A stretch of DNA of 16,848 bases from Candidatus Helarchaeota archaeon (GTDB lineage: Archaea; Asgardarchaeota; Lokiarchaeia; Helarchaeales; HEL-GB-A), in the NCBI GenBank assembly GCA_013375405.1, contig JABXJU010000085.1, positions 1-16,848 on the forward strand, read 5' to 3'. The notes under the pieces were generated by a model that was given only the letters and a program-made list of their open reading frames with translations, was not told where the DNA came from and ran no database searches. A program made the position numbers and the translations under genes. Of this stretch, positions 7,831 to 14,708 are shown piece after piece. Within the stretch, counting starts at the first letter, position 1, and each line of letters opens with the position of its first letter.

Positions 7831-8748
7831 ATGACTGGCAAAGTACTTATTTTAGATGGTGTTCATCCAGACTGTGGCAGAATGTTGCATGATGCAGAAC
7901 TAGATGTAGAGGAAATACCTACAATCACTCCGCAGGAATTGAAAGCTAAAATTAGTAATATCGATGCTATTGTCGTACGAAGTAAGACAAAAATAACGAA
8001 AGAATTGATCGATATAGCATCCAATTTGAAAATTATTGCCAGAGCTGGTGTTGGTCTGGATACAATTGATGTGGAATGTGCAAGAAGTCACAATATTAAA
8101 GTTGTAAATGCCGAAGAAGCTCCCAGCGTTACTGTTGCTGAGCTCGTGATGGGTTTAGTTATTTCTCTCTTACGTCATATTGCTATCGCCGATCATTTGA
8201 TGAAAGAAGGAAAATGGGCCAAATCACGCCTTCGTGGGATGGAACTACGCGGAAAAATAATAGGAATTATTGGTGCAGGACGTATTGGAATAGAAGTCTT
8301 AAAGCGTGCCAGTGCATTTGAGATGAATCCGATAGTGTTTGATATCTCCGAAGAACAGATGTTAAAAGCAAAGGAACTAGGAGCGAATATTGAACCTGAC
8401 CTTGATACATTGTTGCGTAAGGCTGATATTATCACGATTCATACACCATTAACGCCCGAGAGTAGAAATCTAATAAATGCCGAAAATATAAAGATAATGA
8501 AGGATGGTGCTTTCCTTATCAATGCCGCCCGAGGGGGGATAGTCGACGAAAAAGCGCTCTATAACGCCCTGAGAGATGGTAAGTTGGGTGCAGGGTTGGA
8601 TTGTTACGAGAAAGAACCAACAGTAAATGCTGAATTAATAAATCTACCCAATGTTGTTTGCACCCCACATCTTGGTGCCTCTACTGAAGAATCTCAGAGA
8701 ACTATCGCTTATCTAATTGCAAAAAAAATTATTGAGACTCTATCTTAA
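7831..8748 (+). CDS. serA: D-3-phosphoglycerate dehydrogenase-like enzyme, short form
   Basis: A 305-residue D-isomer-specific 2-hydroxyacid dehydrogenase, probably oxidising 3-phosphoglycerate to 3-phosphohydroxypyruvate, the first step of serine synthesis. The NAD-binding Rossmann motif GIIGAGRIG is at 145-153. The substrate loop is RSKTKIT (50-56) with ARAGVGLDTID (70-80). Catalytic residues fit the family: R234 in NAARGGIVDE, E262 in CYEKEP, and H280 in PHLGAST. It stops right after the catalytic fold, so it lacks the intervening and ACT serine-sensing domains of long SerA proteins and should not be feedback-inhibited through them. Glyoxylate/hydroxypyruvate reductase is a less likely alternative. 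Its last 20 nt overlap the end of convergent rnp2. Confidence 0.85.
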   Translation: MTGKVLILDGVHPDCGRMLHDAELDVEEIPTITPQELKAKISNIDAIVVRSKTKITKELIDIASNLKIIARAGVGLDTIDVECARSHNIKVVNAEEAPSVTVAELVMGLVISLLRHIAIADHLMKEGKWAKSRLRGMELRGKIIGIIGAGRIGIEVLKRASAFEMNPIVFDISEEQMLKAKELGANIEPDLDTLLRKADIITIHTPLTPESRNLINAENIKIMKDGAFLINAARGGIVDEKALYNALRDGKLGAGLDCYEKEPTVNAELINLPNVVCTPHLGASTEESQRTIAYLIAKKIIETLS

Positions 8749-9067
8749 TTTTTGACATATGCTTTTTTTTCAGCGACTTGATCGTCCCTGAGACCCCCTG
8801 AACAACAAACAAACAATTCTTTCCTTCAATTTGACGGATAATTGCCAAGGTCGCTCGAACCATCGGCAATGCTTGGACATTTGTTCGAATAATACCATAA
8901 CTATTGTTTTCATATTCAGTTAGCCACAACCCTGTTTGACTAGTCCCAAAATCTCCATATAATTGAAGCAAATGTCTCCAAACAGCACGAATTAGTGCTT
9001 TTTCTTCAATAATCCCCTCAGAAATAATCTTAAAAAGGATATACCTTTGACGTTCTTTAGCTTCCAT
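8729..9067 (-). CDS. rnp2: RNase P protein component 2 (Pop5 family)
   Basis: A 112-residue protein of the archaeal/eukaryotic Pop5 family, a protein subunit of RNase P that binds the catalytic RNA with Rpp30 during tRNA 5' maturation. Family features are the start KERQRYILFKI, the middle LYGDFGTSQTGLWL, then IIRTNVQALPMVRATLAIIRQIEG and FVVQGVSGTIKSLK. Its ATG at 9067 overlaps the last 11 nt of the Rpp30 gene, implying translational coupling with its protein partner. The end overlaps convergent serA by 20 nt. Confidence 0.93.
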   Translation of the reverse strand: MEAKERQRYILFKIISEGIIEEKALIRAVWRHLLQLYGDFGTSQTGLWLTEYENNSYGIIRTNVQALPMVRATLAIIRQIEGKNCLFVVQGVSGTIKSLKKKHMSKIKIESQ

Positions 9068-9794
9068 TTTCCTCCTCCTCTAATGATACCACCCGAACGC
9101 CGGCCATAAGACAATTTGGATCATGAACCATCTCACTTTTACGAATTAGCCTTTCGGGATGAGTAGAAACTGCAGCTAATGCGCTATTTTCTGGTATCCC
9201 AACAAGCCCTGCTAAAGCTACTAGCTCCCTTGGTCCCCTTAATTCCCACTTTGACTGTGCTCCTGAACTAATAATAAAGGGTGCCTTTGATCGGATTAGT
9301 TGTGCACAAGACTTATTCATTAAACGCATTAGCCTCGATTTCTGAATTCCTTCTCTAATTAAGTTCTGAGTTGATATCTCTACCACGGTTACATTCTCTC
9401 GCGCCATTTTAAAATGGGCATACTCCAGGCTTCCCAGTTCTTTAGGTTCTGATAATGATATAATATCAACGCGTTTATCCAAAATGGCATTAATGTAGAT
9501 ATTTTTTTCATCACTCCCACTTTTAATTGCGATAAAATCAACCCGATTACGCAGATCTTTCACCCACTTTTTCATGTCATTGATTGATTTCGGAATTATT
9601 GTAGCGCGTGTATATAATCCGCATCTGCCTTGGTATTTTTTTCGGAGTTGCTTGACCGCCTTTGGGGGAATATTTTTAAAATCCGCAAATCCTATGCCCG
9701 AAAATCCCAACTCGATTGCTAAATCGAGCATAATTTCGGGATTATCTTCTCCTATCGAAAGAGTTGAACTTATTCCCAAGTCATAATACTTCAT
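9057..9794 (-). CDS. rnp3: RNase P protein component 3 (Rpp30 family)
   Basis: A 245-residue Rpp30-type subunit with the PHP-like TIM-barrel fold. Recognisable parts are the N-terminal YYDLGI, LAIELGFSGIGFADF (26-40), RVDFIAIKSGSDEKNIYINAI, the strand DIISLSEP, and the late ISSGAQSKWELRGPRELVALAGLVGI followed by AALAAVSTHPERLI-like sequence. It forms a heterotetramer with Pop5 on RNase P RNA. The ATG at 9794 overlaps the stop of the upstream RNA-binding protein gene by 4 nt (ATGA), and its own end overlaps rnp2 by 11 nt, so the three genes form a tightly coupled leftward operon. Confidence 0.93.
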   Translation of the reverse strand: MKYYDLGISSTLSIGEDNPEIMLDLAIELGFSGIGFADFKNIPPKAVKQLRKKYQGRCGLYTRATIIPKSINDMKKWVKDLRNRVDFIAIKSGSDEKNIYINAILDKRVDIISLSEPKELGSLEYAHFKMARENVTVVEISTQNLIREGIQKSRLMRLMNKSCAQLIRSKAPFIISSGAQSKWELRGPRELVALAGLVGIPENSALAAVSTHPERLIRKSEMVHDPNCLMAGVRVVSLEEEENGS

Positions 9795-10237
9795 GCTTTA
9801 ATCAATCCGATTTTTCTTAAGGTCTCTGTCATTTTCTCTTGGGTCGAATATCTGCTTGAAAATCCAATTCGCAGTTTTACCATATCTTGTATCTCTTTTA
9901 TCATTAATTTGTTTTGATATAATTCCTGCTTCCCGAAGCGCAAATACAAGTTTCCTTTATCAATTCGACGCTTCATGGTTTGAAAAAGATACTTTTTATC
10001 AGATTCTGATAGAAGTTTAGCAATATATTCAACAATCTGTCTTGCCTTTTGGAGATATTTTACTCGAACAATCGTGATAGGATTATGATAGACCCCTCTT
10101 ACATTATTCGTTATGAATTTATTTTCATCGTCACGTATTTCTGGAGGGATAATATTTCTTATTGCTGTAAATACTTTTTCAGAATCTTCCGTTGCCTGAA
10201 TATACGCCTCAATCTCGAGTTTTTTTATATCTTTCAT
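9791..10237 (-). CDS. COG1325 RNA-binding protein (predicted exosome-linked)
   Basis: A 148-residue protein of the archaeal COG1325 group, often annotated as an RNA-binding or predicted exosome subunit and commonly found near L15e and RNase P genes. Features are an opening beta-alpha unit (EIEAYIQATEDSEKVFTAIRNIIP, about 8-31), a central NPITIVRVKYLQKARQIVEYIAKLL, and LYLRFGKQELYQNKL with KLRIGFSSRYS near the end. The role is inferred from family and context; no biochemical function is firmly known to me. It is the first gene of the leftward RNase P operon. A TATA-like ATAAATA element lies 10-25 nt upstream of the ATG. Confidence 0.85.
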   Translation of the reverse strand: MKDIKKLEIEAYIQATEDSEKVFTAIRNIIPPEIRDDENKFITNNVRGVYHNPITIVRVKYLQKARQIVEYIAKLLSESDKKYLFQTMKRRIDKGNLYLRFGKQELYQNKLMIKEIQDMVKLRIGFSSRYSTQEKMTETLRKIGLIKA

Positions 10238-10364
10238 ATTTATCTCAGTTTATTTATAGTATAGTAAATATTGAAAATTAAACTTAAGTTATTCTCCCTT
10301 CGTGTATGATCAAAACCTTTTTGTGCAAGAACCAATCAAATAATGAAAATAAGGGTGAAGAAAA

Positions 10365-10895
10365 ATGAATTTAGAATATAGTCCAGGTACTCCGAGTGAT
10401 TTATTTGGCAAAAAAGTACGACTTTTAGTTGCACAGATGACTTATCCAGAACTTGTAGGGTTCCTCGTACAACATCGATCCCTATCACAAGCAGAAGAAG
10501 ATTTACGTGATATCGGACGAGGAATTTGTACAAAATTAATGGAAATTTGGAAACCGAAGGCACGTACTGTAGTGAAATTAGTAAATCAATTATTAAAGAT
10601 CGTCTGGAATACGAAATTAAAATATAGAATTGCAGATCGTACTGCTGATATGAAGCCTCTCAACGTCCAATTTATCGATACGAACTGTAAGTTGTGCCAG
10701 TCAGAAAGAGAAGTTATTGAGTATCAAGATATTCGATATTGCAGCGCATCGGCCGGTTTAATTGAGGCGCTTTTAAATCAGAAGGCGAAAGAAGGAGTGA
10801 TGAAATTGCCGTACACATCTGTGAAGGTTGAAACAATCGGGAGTAAAGCGAGTGGGGATCCGTTTTGTATCCATCTCTGTACATTTAATTATTAA
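10365..10895 (+). CDS. TRAPP Bet3-like / V4R-fold protein A
   Basis: A 176-residue protein resembling the Bet3 (TRAPPC3) branch of the NO-signalling/Golgi-transport (V4R) fold. Residues 24-62 (QMTYPELVGFLV ... AEEDLRDIGRGICTKLMEIW) parallel the Bet3 segment with TYGALVTQL and LDKMGFNIGVRLIEDF. The middle has NCKLC (C108, C111) and the end has SASAGLIEALL with a GDPF turn before the last beta strand, where Bet3 has GALEMV and GDGVTEIR. V4R domains in archaea can also be small-molecule binders. The CxxC pair may bind metal or be structural. An AGGGTGAA ribosome-binding site precedes the ATG. A related gene follows after 16 nt, suggesting the products form a heterodimer. Confidence 0.65.
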   Translation: MNLEYSPGTPSDLFGKKVRLLVAQMTYPELVGFLVQHRSLSQAEEDLRDIGRGICTKLMEIWKPKARTVVKLVNQLLKIVWNTKLKYRIADRTADMKPLNVQFIDTNCKLCQSEREVIEYQDIRYCSASAGLIEALLNQKAKEGVMKLPYTSVKVETIGSKASGDPFCIHLCTFNY

Positions 10896-10896
10896 T

Positions 10897-10905
10897 AGAA
10901 AGGTG
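10897..10905 (+). promoter_or_regulatory. Shine-Dalgarno site fixing the start of the second TRAPP-like gene
   Basis: AGAAAGGTG ends 6 nt before an ATG at 10912. The frame is open 28 codons further upstream into the preceding gene, but no such site exists there. The ATG at 10912 is therefore preferred, leaving a 16-nt gap between the two genes. Confidence 0.7.
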
Positions 10906-10911
10906 TATGAT

Positions 10912-11532
10912 ATGGTAAGAGAAAAAATTGGCTTTTTTCAAAGATTTATAGCGAGTGTTGGTAAAAGATTGCTATGGTGGCGAGCTGATAAGATGGATCT
11001 GTATGTTTTAGCCCTTATGGCTCGCGAAACTGTCATTAAGTATAGAGAAATATTGGATGGGGATCTAGAAAAGGCGGTAACTTTATTGAAAGAACAATTC
11101 GCGGAGAGTGCAAAGACTTTTCTAAGTGACTTCATGGACCAGATGAGATTGATAATGTCAAAAGACCTCAATGATATGCCCTTTATGTCTGAGGTCGCGC
11201 TATATGCCATACTAGGAAAGAACTACAAGAAGTTCTTCCTTCGTCCGCGATATATAACTGCTGATGATCCCGATAATGAATATGGAGTTCCCCATTATAG
11301 AACTGTATCTACTAAATGTTTGCTTTGCAGCGTGATTCAGGATTTGAATCTGGAAGAATATAAGGATCTAAATTATGGGGAAATAATCTCATATGCATTA
11401 GGATCTTTAGTTGAACTCATATTTGATTACATTGGTCTCAACTATCGAGTAGAAGTTAGAGAAATACATTGTTTTCTTCGCGGCGATCCCTATAGTGAGA
11501 TACATATGCTCTTATTTGAGACAGAAAAATAA
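10912..11532 (+). CDS. TRAPP Bet3-like / V4R-fold protein B
   Basis: A 206-residue companion of the preceding gene. It shares the CxxC (KCLLC, C136 and C139) and, more clearly than protein A, the Bet3 C-terminal pattern: YGEIISYALGSLVELIFDYI, then Y-x-V-x-V-x-E-I-x-C-F-L-R-GDPYSEIHMLLF. In TRAPPC3 the corresponding part reads GVLRGALEMV...KFVQDTLKGDGVTEIRMRF. The N-terminal half is helical and basic at the very start (MVREKIGFFQRFIASVGKRLLWW), which could touch membrane. In eukaryotes TRAPP subunits of this fold pair up to form the tethering complex and Rab exchange factor; an equivalent role here is only inference. The stop lies 8 nt from the stop of convergent L15e. Confidence 0.65.
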   Translation: MVREKIGFFQRFIASVGKRLLWWRADKMDLYVLALMARETVIKYREILDGDLEKAVTLLKEQFAESAKTFLSDFMDQMRLIMSKDLNDMPFMSEVALYAILGKNYKKFFLRPRYITADDPDNEYGVPHYRTVSTKCLLCSVIQDLNLEEYKDLNYGEIISYALGSLVELIFDYIGLNYRVEVREIHCFLRGDPYSEIHMLLFETEK

Positions 11533-11540
11533 TTTTTTTT

Positions 11541-12131
11541 CTATTTTCCTCGGGATCGATGCTTTCGGATGGATGGGCGAAGTTTTTCCGCGCCTCTCCC
11601 TTTGCGGTACAATCCGCGTCCTTTCTTTCCAGCGCCACTTAAACCTCGATGCACTCGTTTTTTTTGGGTTGAGTCACAGATCCAGTTAATTTTGGGGTCG
11701 TTTTTAATGACAGGATGATGTGGGTCAACTAAAATGACCTCATGCCACTTCCAGCGTCCATCTCGTCCAACAGGATAACTATTGAGGACTTCTAGATTTG
11801 GAAATTTACGTTGTACACGTTCCTCGGTAATCCAGCGAATGCTTTTTTTCGGCGTATATTTTCGAACGCCCATCCTTTTGGGCCTTCTGCCGCGCTTCGG
11901 GCGTGGTTTTCGTCTTCCTCCACGACGCACTCGGGCTCGCACAAGAATGTACCCCTGTTTTGCCTTATACCCCAATCTTCGTGCGCGATCTAATCGTGTG
12001 GGTCGATCTATTCGAATTATAGCTGTTTCTCGCCGCCAATTTATTAATCTTTGCCACATGACTTGCTTAATATCGTCTTCTGGCGAATTTTTCCATGTTT
12101 CTGCCATGTATTTATACGCTGATTTCGTCAT
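11541..12131 (-). CDS. rpl15e: Large-subunit ribosomal protein L15e
   Basis: A 196-residue protein of normal length for archaeal L15e. Typical segments are [71 protein letters not shown], the middle [56 protein letters not shown], and the basic end [19 protein letters not shown]. It binds 23S rRNA in the 50S subunit and exists in archaea and eukaryotes, not bacteria. In many archaea it sits next to the RNase P protein genes; here two opposite-strand genes intervene. Confidence 0.97.
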   Translation of the reverse strand: MTKSAYKYMAETWKNSPEDDIKQVMWQRLINWRRETAIIRIDRPTRLDRARRLGYKAKQGYILVRARVRRGGRRKPRPKRGRRPKRMGVRKYTPKKSIRWITEERVQRKFPNLEVLNSYPVGRDGRWKWHEVILVDPHHPVIKNDPKINWICDSTQKKRVHRGLSGAGKKGRGLYRKGRGAEKLRPSIRKHRSRGK

Positions 12132-12166
12132 CTATTGAACGTCCTATTGGAAAAAGAATCGTGTTA

Positions 12167-12177
12167 GGTTTAATACC
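12167..12177 (-). promoter_or_regulatory. rpl15e: Candidate TATA box for L15e
   Basis: On the minus strand the sequence reads GGTATTAAACC, about 36-46 nt before the ATG at 12131. Initiation about 26 nt downstream gives a leader of roughly 15 nt. If correct, the inverted repeats farther upstream lie outside the L15e mRNA. Confidence 0.35.
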
Positions 12178-12195
12178 AATGAAAATCTTAAAAAA

Positions 12196-12217
12196 TTTTC
12201 GGATTATCTTCCGAAAA
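12196..12217. repeat. 8-bp perfect inverted repeat with flanking T-run on minus strand
   Basis: TTTTCGGA and TCCGAAAA form a perfect 8-bp stem with a 6-nt loop (TTATCT). Read leftward, the stem is followed by TTTTT, giving a terminator-like shape; equally it could be an operator between the L15e promoter and the promoter on its right. Confidence 0.45.
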
Positions 12218-12250
12218 AACTTTATGATATATTAGGTCTATTTCTTTAGA

Positions 12251-12340
12251 GGTAGGTTTTGGAAGATGATTCCGCCGCTCCAACCTGAAGACTAATTGAT
12301 GATGAGCTCGCGACGAGAAGATTCCCAATCTATCTCGCAA
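12251..12340 (+). ncRNA. Candidate structured small RNA or leader
   Basis: This 90-nt stretch has 43 G/C bases by hand count (48%), much richer than the surrounding intergenic DNA. It contains two foldable elements. AGGT-TT-TGGA pairs with TCCAACCT (12254-12286, 8 bp with a two-base bulge). CGAG-A-AGATT with loop CCC pairs with AATCT-AT-CTCG (12314-12337). A TATA-like TTTATGATATATT at 12221-12233 would start transcription close to 12251. Box C-like TGATGATGA (12295-12303 region) and a D-like CTGA (12285-12288) occur but not in normal box C/D order. It could be a free RNA or part of the nitroreductase leader. Confidence 0.3.
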
Positions 12341-12406
12341 ATTAGTTTTGAGAAAACTGGGGAAAACCCATTATATTTGATATGAATTTATAGGATGTAG
12401 GTTTCA

Positions 12407-13012
12407 ATGCCTGAATTTTTAGAGGTACTACAGACACGACGAAGCATTCGACGTTATAAATCTCAATCGATTCCGAAAGAACTAATTCTAGAAATATTGG
12501 ATCTTTGCCGGTATGCAGCAAATGCTCATAACGCTCAACCATTTCGATTCATTATCCTTCTTAATGAAGCCCTTAAGAATGAACTGATAAAGTCAATGGC
12601 ATCTCGATACGAGACTGATTTAAGAAATGATGGCTTACCAGAACCTAACATCCAAAAAATTATTGCGAATTCAACTGACCAATTTTTAAAAGCTCCCGTC
12701 TTAATCATTGCATGCCTAATTATGGACGATATGCACCAATACCCCGACCCTCAACGACAATATAGTGAATTGCTTATGGGTGTGCAATCTGTTGCCAATT
12801 CAATTCAAAATTTGCTATTAGTTGCTCATTCCAAAGGTCTGGGCGCTTGTTGGTTTTGCGCCCCCCTTTTTTGTCCTGATTTAGTAAAATCAATATTAAA
12901 TTTGCCTACATCCTATATCCCCCAAGCGTTTATAACACTAGGAATCCCTGACGAGATGCCATCTCCCATTAAACGAAAACAACTCGAGGATCTCATTCAT
13001 ATAATTGAATGA
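12407..13012 (+). CDS. Nitroreductase-family flavoprotein, FbiB C-terminal-like (putative dehydro-F420-0 reductase)
   Basis: A 201-residue FMN-dependent nitroreductase-fold protein. RRSIRRY (11-17) and ANAHNAQPFRFIIL (39-51) are flavin-binding segments of the family. MASRYETDLRNDGLP (64-78), the YPD at 112-114, LLMGVQSVANSIQNLLLVAHSKGLGACWF (122-150) and TLGIPDE match the pattern I recall for the C-terminal domain of actinobacterial FbiB, where W-x-TDL-x-x-DGLP occurs. That domain reduces dehydro-F420-0 to F420-0. The position directly before cofD and cofC, on the same strand, supports the same role. A generic nitro- or enone reductase is the alternative. AGGATGTAGG precedes the ATG, with TATA-like ATTATATTT near 12370. 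Confidence 0.75.
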   Translation: MPEFLEVLQTRRSIRRYKSQSIPKELILEILDLCRYAANAHNAQPFRFIILLNEALKNELIKSMASRYETDLRNDGLPEPNIQKIIANSTDQFLKAPVLIIACLIMDDMHQYPDPQRQYSELLMGVQSVANSIQNLLLVAHSKGLGACWFCAPLFCPDLVKSILNLPTSYIPQAFITLGIPDEMPSPIKRKQLEDLIHIIE

Positions 13013-13067
13013 AACGAGGATTCAATAGCTTAATATATTGTTAGTTCTATAGATTGTTGAGACTAAG

Positions 13068-13994
13068 ATGATAGTAGCGCTTGCTGGCGGCGTTGGCGCC
13101 GCCCGTTTCCTAGACGGATTAGTTAAGGTCATAGATCCGAAGGATTTAACAGTAATTGTTAATACAGGTGATGATCTCTATTTATATGGGCTGTATATAT
13201 GTCCAGATTTAGACACTATCATGTATAATTTAGCTGGGATTGCAAATAAAACACAGGGATGGGGGATCCAAAATGATACTTTCCATTGCCTGTCTATGCT
13301 CGAACAATATGGAAATGAATCTTGGTTTAAACTCGGAGATAAAGATTTCGCGACTCATATTCTCCGGACTCACCTCCTCCGGCGAGGAATTTCACTTTCA
13401 GAAGTGACGCGATTATTATGCAATCTCTTGGAGATAGAAGTAAATGTTGTTCCCATGACCAACCAAAAAGTTAATACACGCGTTGTTACAGAACAAGAAA
13501 TGTTAGATTTTCAAGATTATTTTGTCCGTTATCAAAAAACTGCAGTTGTAAAGGACGTCTACTTCGAAGGAATTAAGGAGGCTACCCCCCCTGCAGGACT
13601 TCTTGAAACTATAAAATCCGCGGACGGCGTAATAATTTGCCCAAGCAATCCCATTGTTAGTATCCAGCCAATACTAAAGGTCACTGGACTCCTCCCGGTA
13701 TTAAAAGATTTACCAGTGGTGGGGATAAGTCCTATTGTTGGAGGCGCTCCTATAAAGGGACCGGCTGACAAGCTTATGCAAGCCTTCAATATCGAAGTCT
13801 CTGCTTATGGTATAGCAAAATACTATGCTACTTTATTAAATACCTTAATAATTGACACGAAAGACACCAATCTACAACCCCAAATCGAAGATCTTGGTAT
13901 ACACGCCGTTGTAACTAATACCATTATGCGATCTTTGGACAATAAAATAAACCTTGCTAGAGTTGCGATGCAAGAACTTGATAAACTTATATAA
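13068..13994 (+). CDS. cofD: 2-phospho-L-lactate transferase / CofD (FbiA) family
   Basis: A 308-residue CofD protein that transfers a phospholactyl or phosphoenolpyruvyl group from the GDP-linked intermediate to the deazaflavin Fo, giving F420-0 or dehydro-F420-0. Motifs are LAGGVGAARFLDGL (5-18), NTGDD (32-36), CPDLDTIMYNLAGI (45-58), GDKDFATHILRT (90-101), CPSNPIVSI (191-199) and VVGISPIVGGAPIKGPADKLM (217-237). Length and motif order are normal for the family. It is 55 nt after the nitroreductase and 23 nt before cofC. A TATA-like CTTAATATATT near 13029-13039 could give it an extra internal promoter. Confidence 0.95.
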   Translation: MIVALAGGVGAARFLDGLVKVIDPKDLTVIVNTGDDLYLYGLYICPDLDTIMYNLAGIANKTQGWGIQNDTFHCLSMLEQYGNESWFKLGDKDFATHILRTHLLRRGISLSEVTRLLCNLLEIEVNVVPMTNQKVNTRVVTEQEMLDFQDYFVRYQKTAVVKDVYFEGIKEATPPAGLLETIKSADGVIICPSNPIVSIQPILKVTGLLPVLKDLPVVGISPIVGGAPIKGPADKLMQAFNIEVSAYGIAKYYATLLNTLIIDTKDTNLQPQIEDLGIHAVVTNTIMRSLDNKINLARVAMQELDKLI

Positions 13995-14017
13995 CAACTC
14001 GTAATAAATCTTAATCA

Positions 14018-14662
14018 ATGCATTATACTATTATACCCATAAAATCTTTGGCGAATGGAAAAAGACGCCTCGAATCTTTTTTACCCCCTTCAGAGCGGAG
14101 AAAGTTAATTCTTGCGTTGCTGAAAGATGTCCTAGCTTCTACAACGACGTCAAAGCTTTCAGACAAAACCCTACTTGTTACCCCCGATTCTGAAATTATT
14201 AAAATTACCCAAAATTGGAATTTTCCGAAGCTTGAATATTTATTTGAACCCATAGCACAAGGAACTAATCAGGCCGTGCAATTCGCCTTAGACTGGTGCC
14301 AAAACAAACCCATTTCTTCTATCCTCATTATTCCTGCAGATATTCCCCTAATAACCTCAAATGATATAGATGAATTATTACAATTAGGTAAATCTGAATT
14401 TTCTATTATTCTTATCCCCTCTCAACGTAAGGATGGGACTAATGCCTTCTATCAATCACCCCCAAATCTTGTTCAAGTATGGTATGGCGCTAATAGCTTT
14501 CAAAAGAATCTTACTCTTATCTCACAACGTCAAATTCCCTATAAAATCCTGGAGAACCCCGCCTTCGCCTTAGATATTGATATCAAAGAAGATCTAGAAA
14601 AATTACAACAATTAGAAGAAAAATCAGCCACTTCTCAATTCATGAAAACACTAAATTTTTGA
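14018..14662 (+). CDS. cofC: 2-phospho-L-lactate / phosphoenolpyruvate guanylyltransferase CofC
   Basis: A 214-residue CofC (FbiD) nucleotidyltransferase. It activates 2-phospholactate or phosphoenolpyruvate with GTP to make the donor for CofD. Visible motifs are the N-terminal IIPIKSLANGKRRLE (5-19) for nucleotide binding, PADIPLI (106-112), RKDGTNAF (137-144) and DIDIKEDLEKL (186-196). The substrate cannot be settled by eye; if the upstream nitroreductase is an F420-0 reductase then phosphoenolpyruvate is expected. No strong ribosome-binding site precedes the ATG, so translation may depend on coupling with cofD. It converges on a membrane protein gene 46 nt away. Confidence 0.9.
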   Translation: MHYTIIPIKSLANGKRRLESFLPPSERRKLILALLKDVLASTTTSKLSDKTLLVTPDSEIIKITQNWNFPKLEYLFEPIAQGTNQAVQFALDWCQNKPISSILIIPADIPLITSNDIDELLQLGKSEFSIILIPSQRKDGTNAFYQSPPNLVQVWYGANSFQKNLTLISQRQIPYKILENPAFALDIDIKEDLEKLQQLEEKSATSQFMKTLNF

Positions 14663-14674
14663 AATTATAAAATT

Positions 14675-14682
14675 AAAAAAAA
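14675..14682 (-). terminator. U-tract terminator for the leftward membrane protein gene
   Basis: Eight consecutive T on the minus strand, preceded by CCC and followed by AATTTTATAATTT, lie 27 nt after the stop at 14709. Archaeal RNA polymerase terminates at such U-rich tracts without a hairpin. The tract lies just beyond the cofC stop codon. Confidence 0.5.
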
Positions 14683-14708
14683 GGGTTAGAATTGAAATAA
14701 GGTTCCAG

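Noticed and set aside
10828..10911. Longer start for the second TRAPP-like protein overlapping the first gene
   Set aside because: The extra 28 residues are read from the 3' end of the preceding gene in another frame, and the AGAAAGGTG site clearly serves ATG 10912.
11782..12138. Plus-strand 118-codon frame opposite L15e
   Set aside because: Antisense to a highly conserved ribosomal protein gene; its Arg-rich look is the mirror of L15e's own composition.
12257..12345. Box C/D guide RNA
   Set aside because: A TGATGATGA and a CTGA are present, but the order and spacing do not match C-D'-C'-D, and no closing D box follows. Kept only as an unclassified structured RNA candidate.
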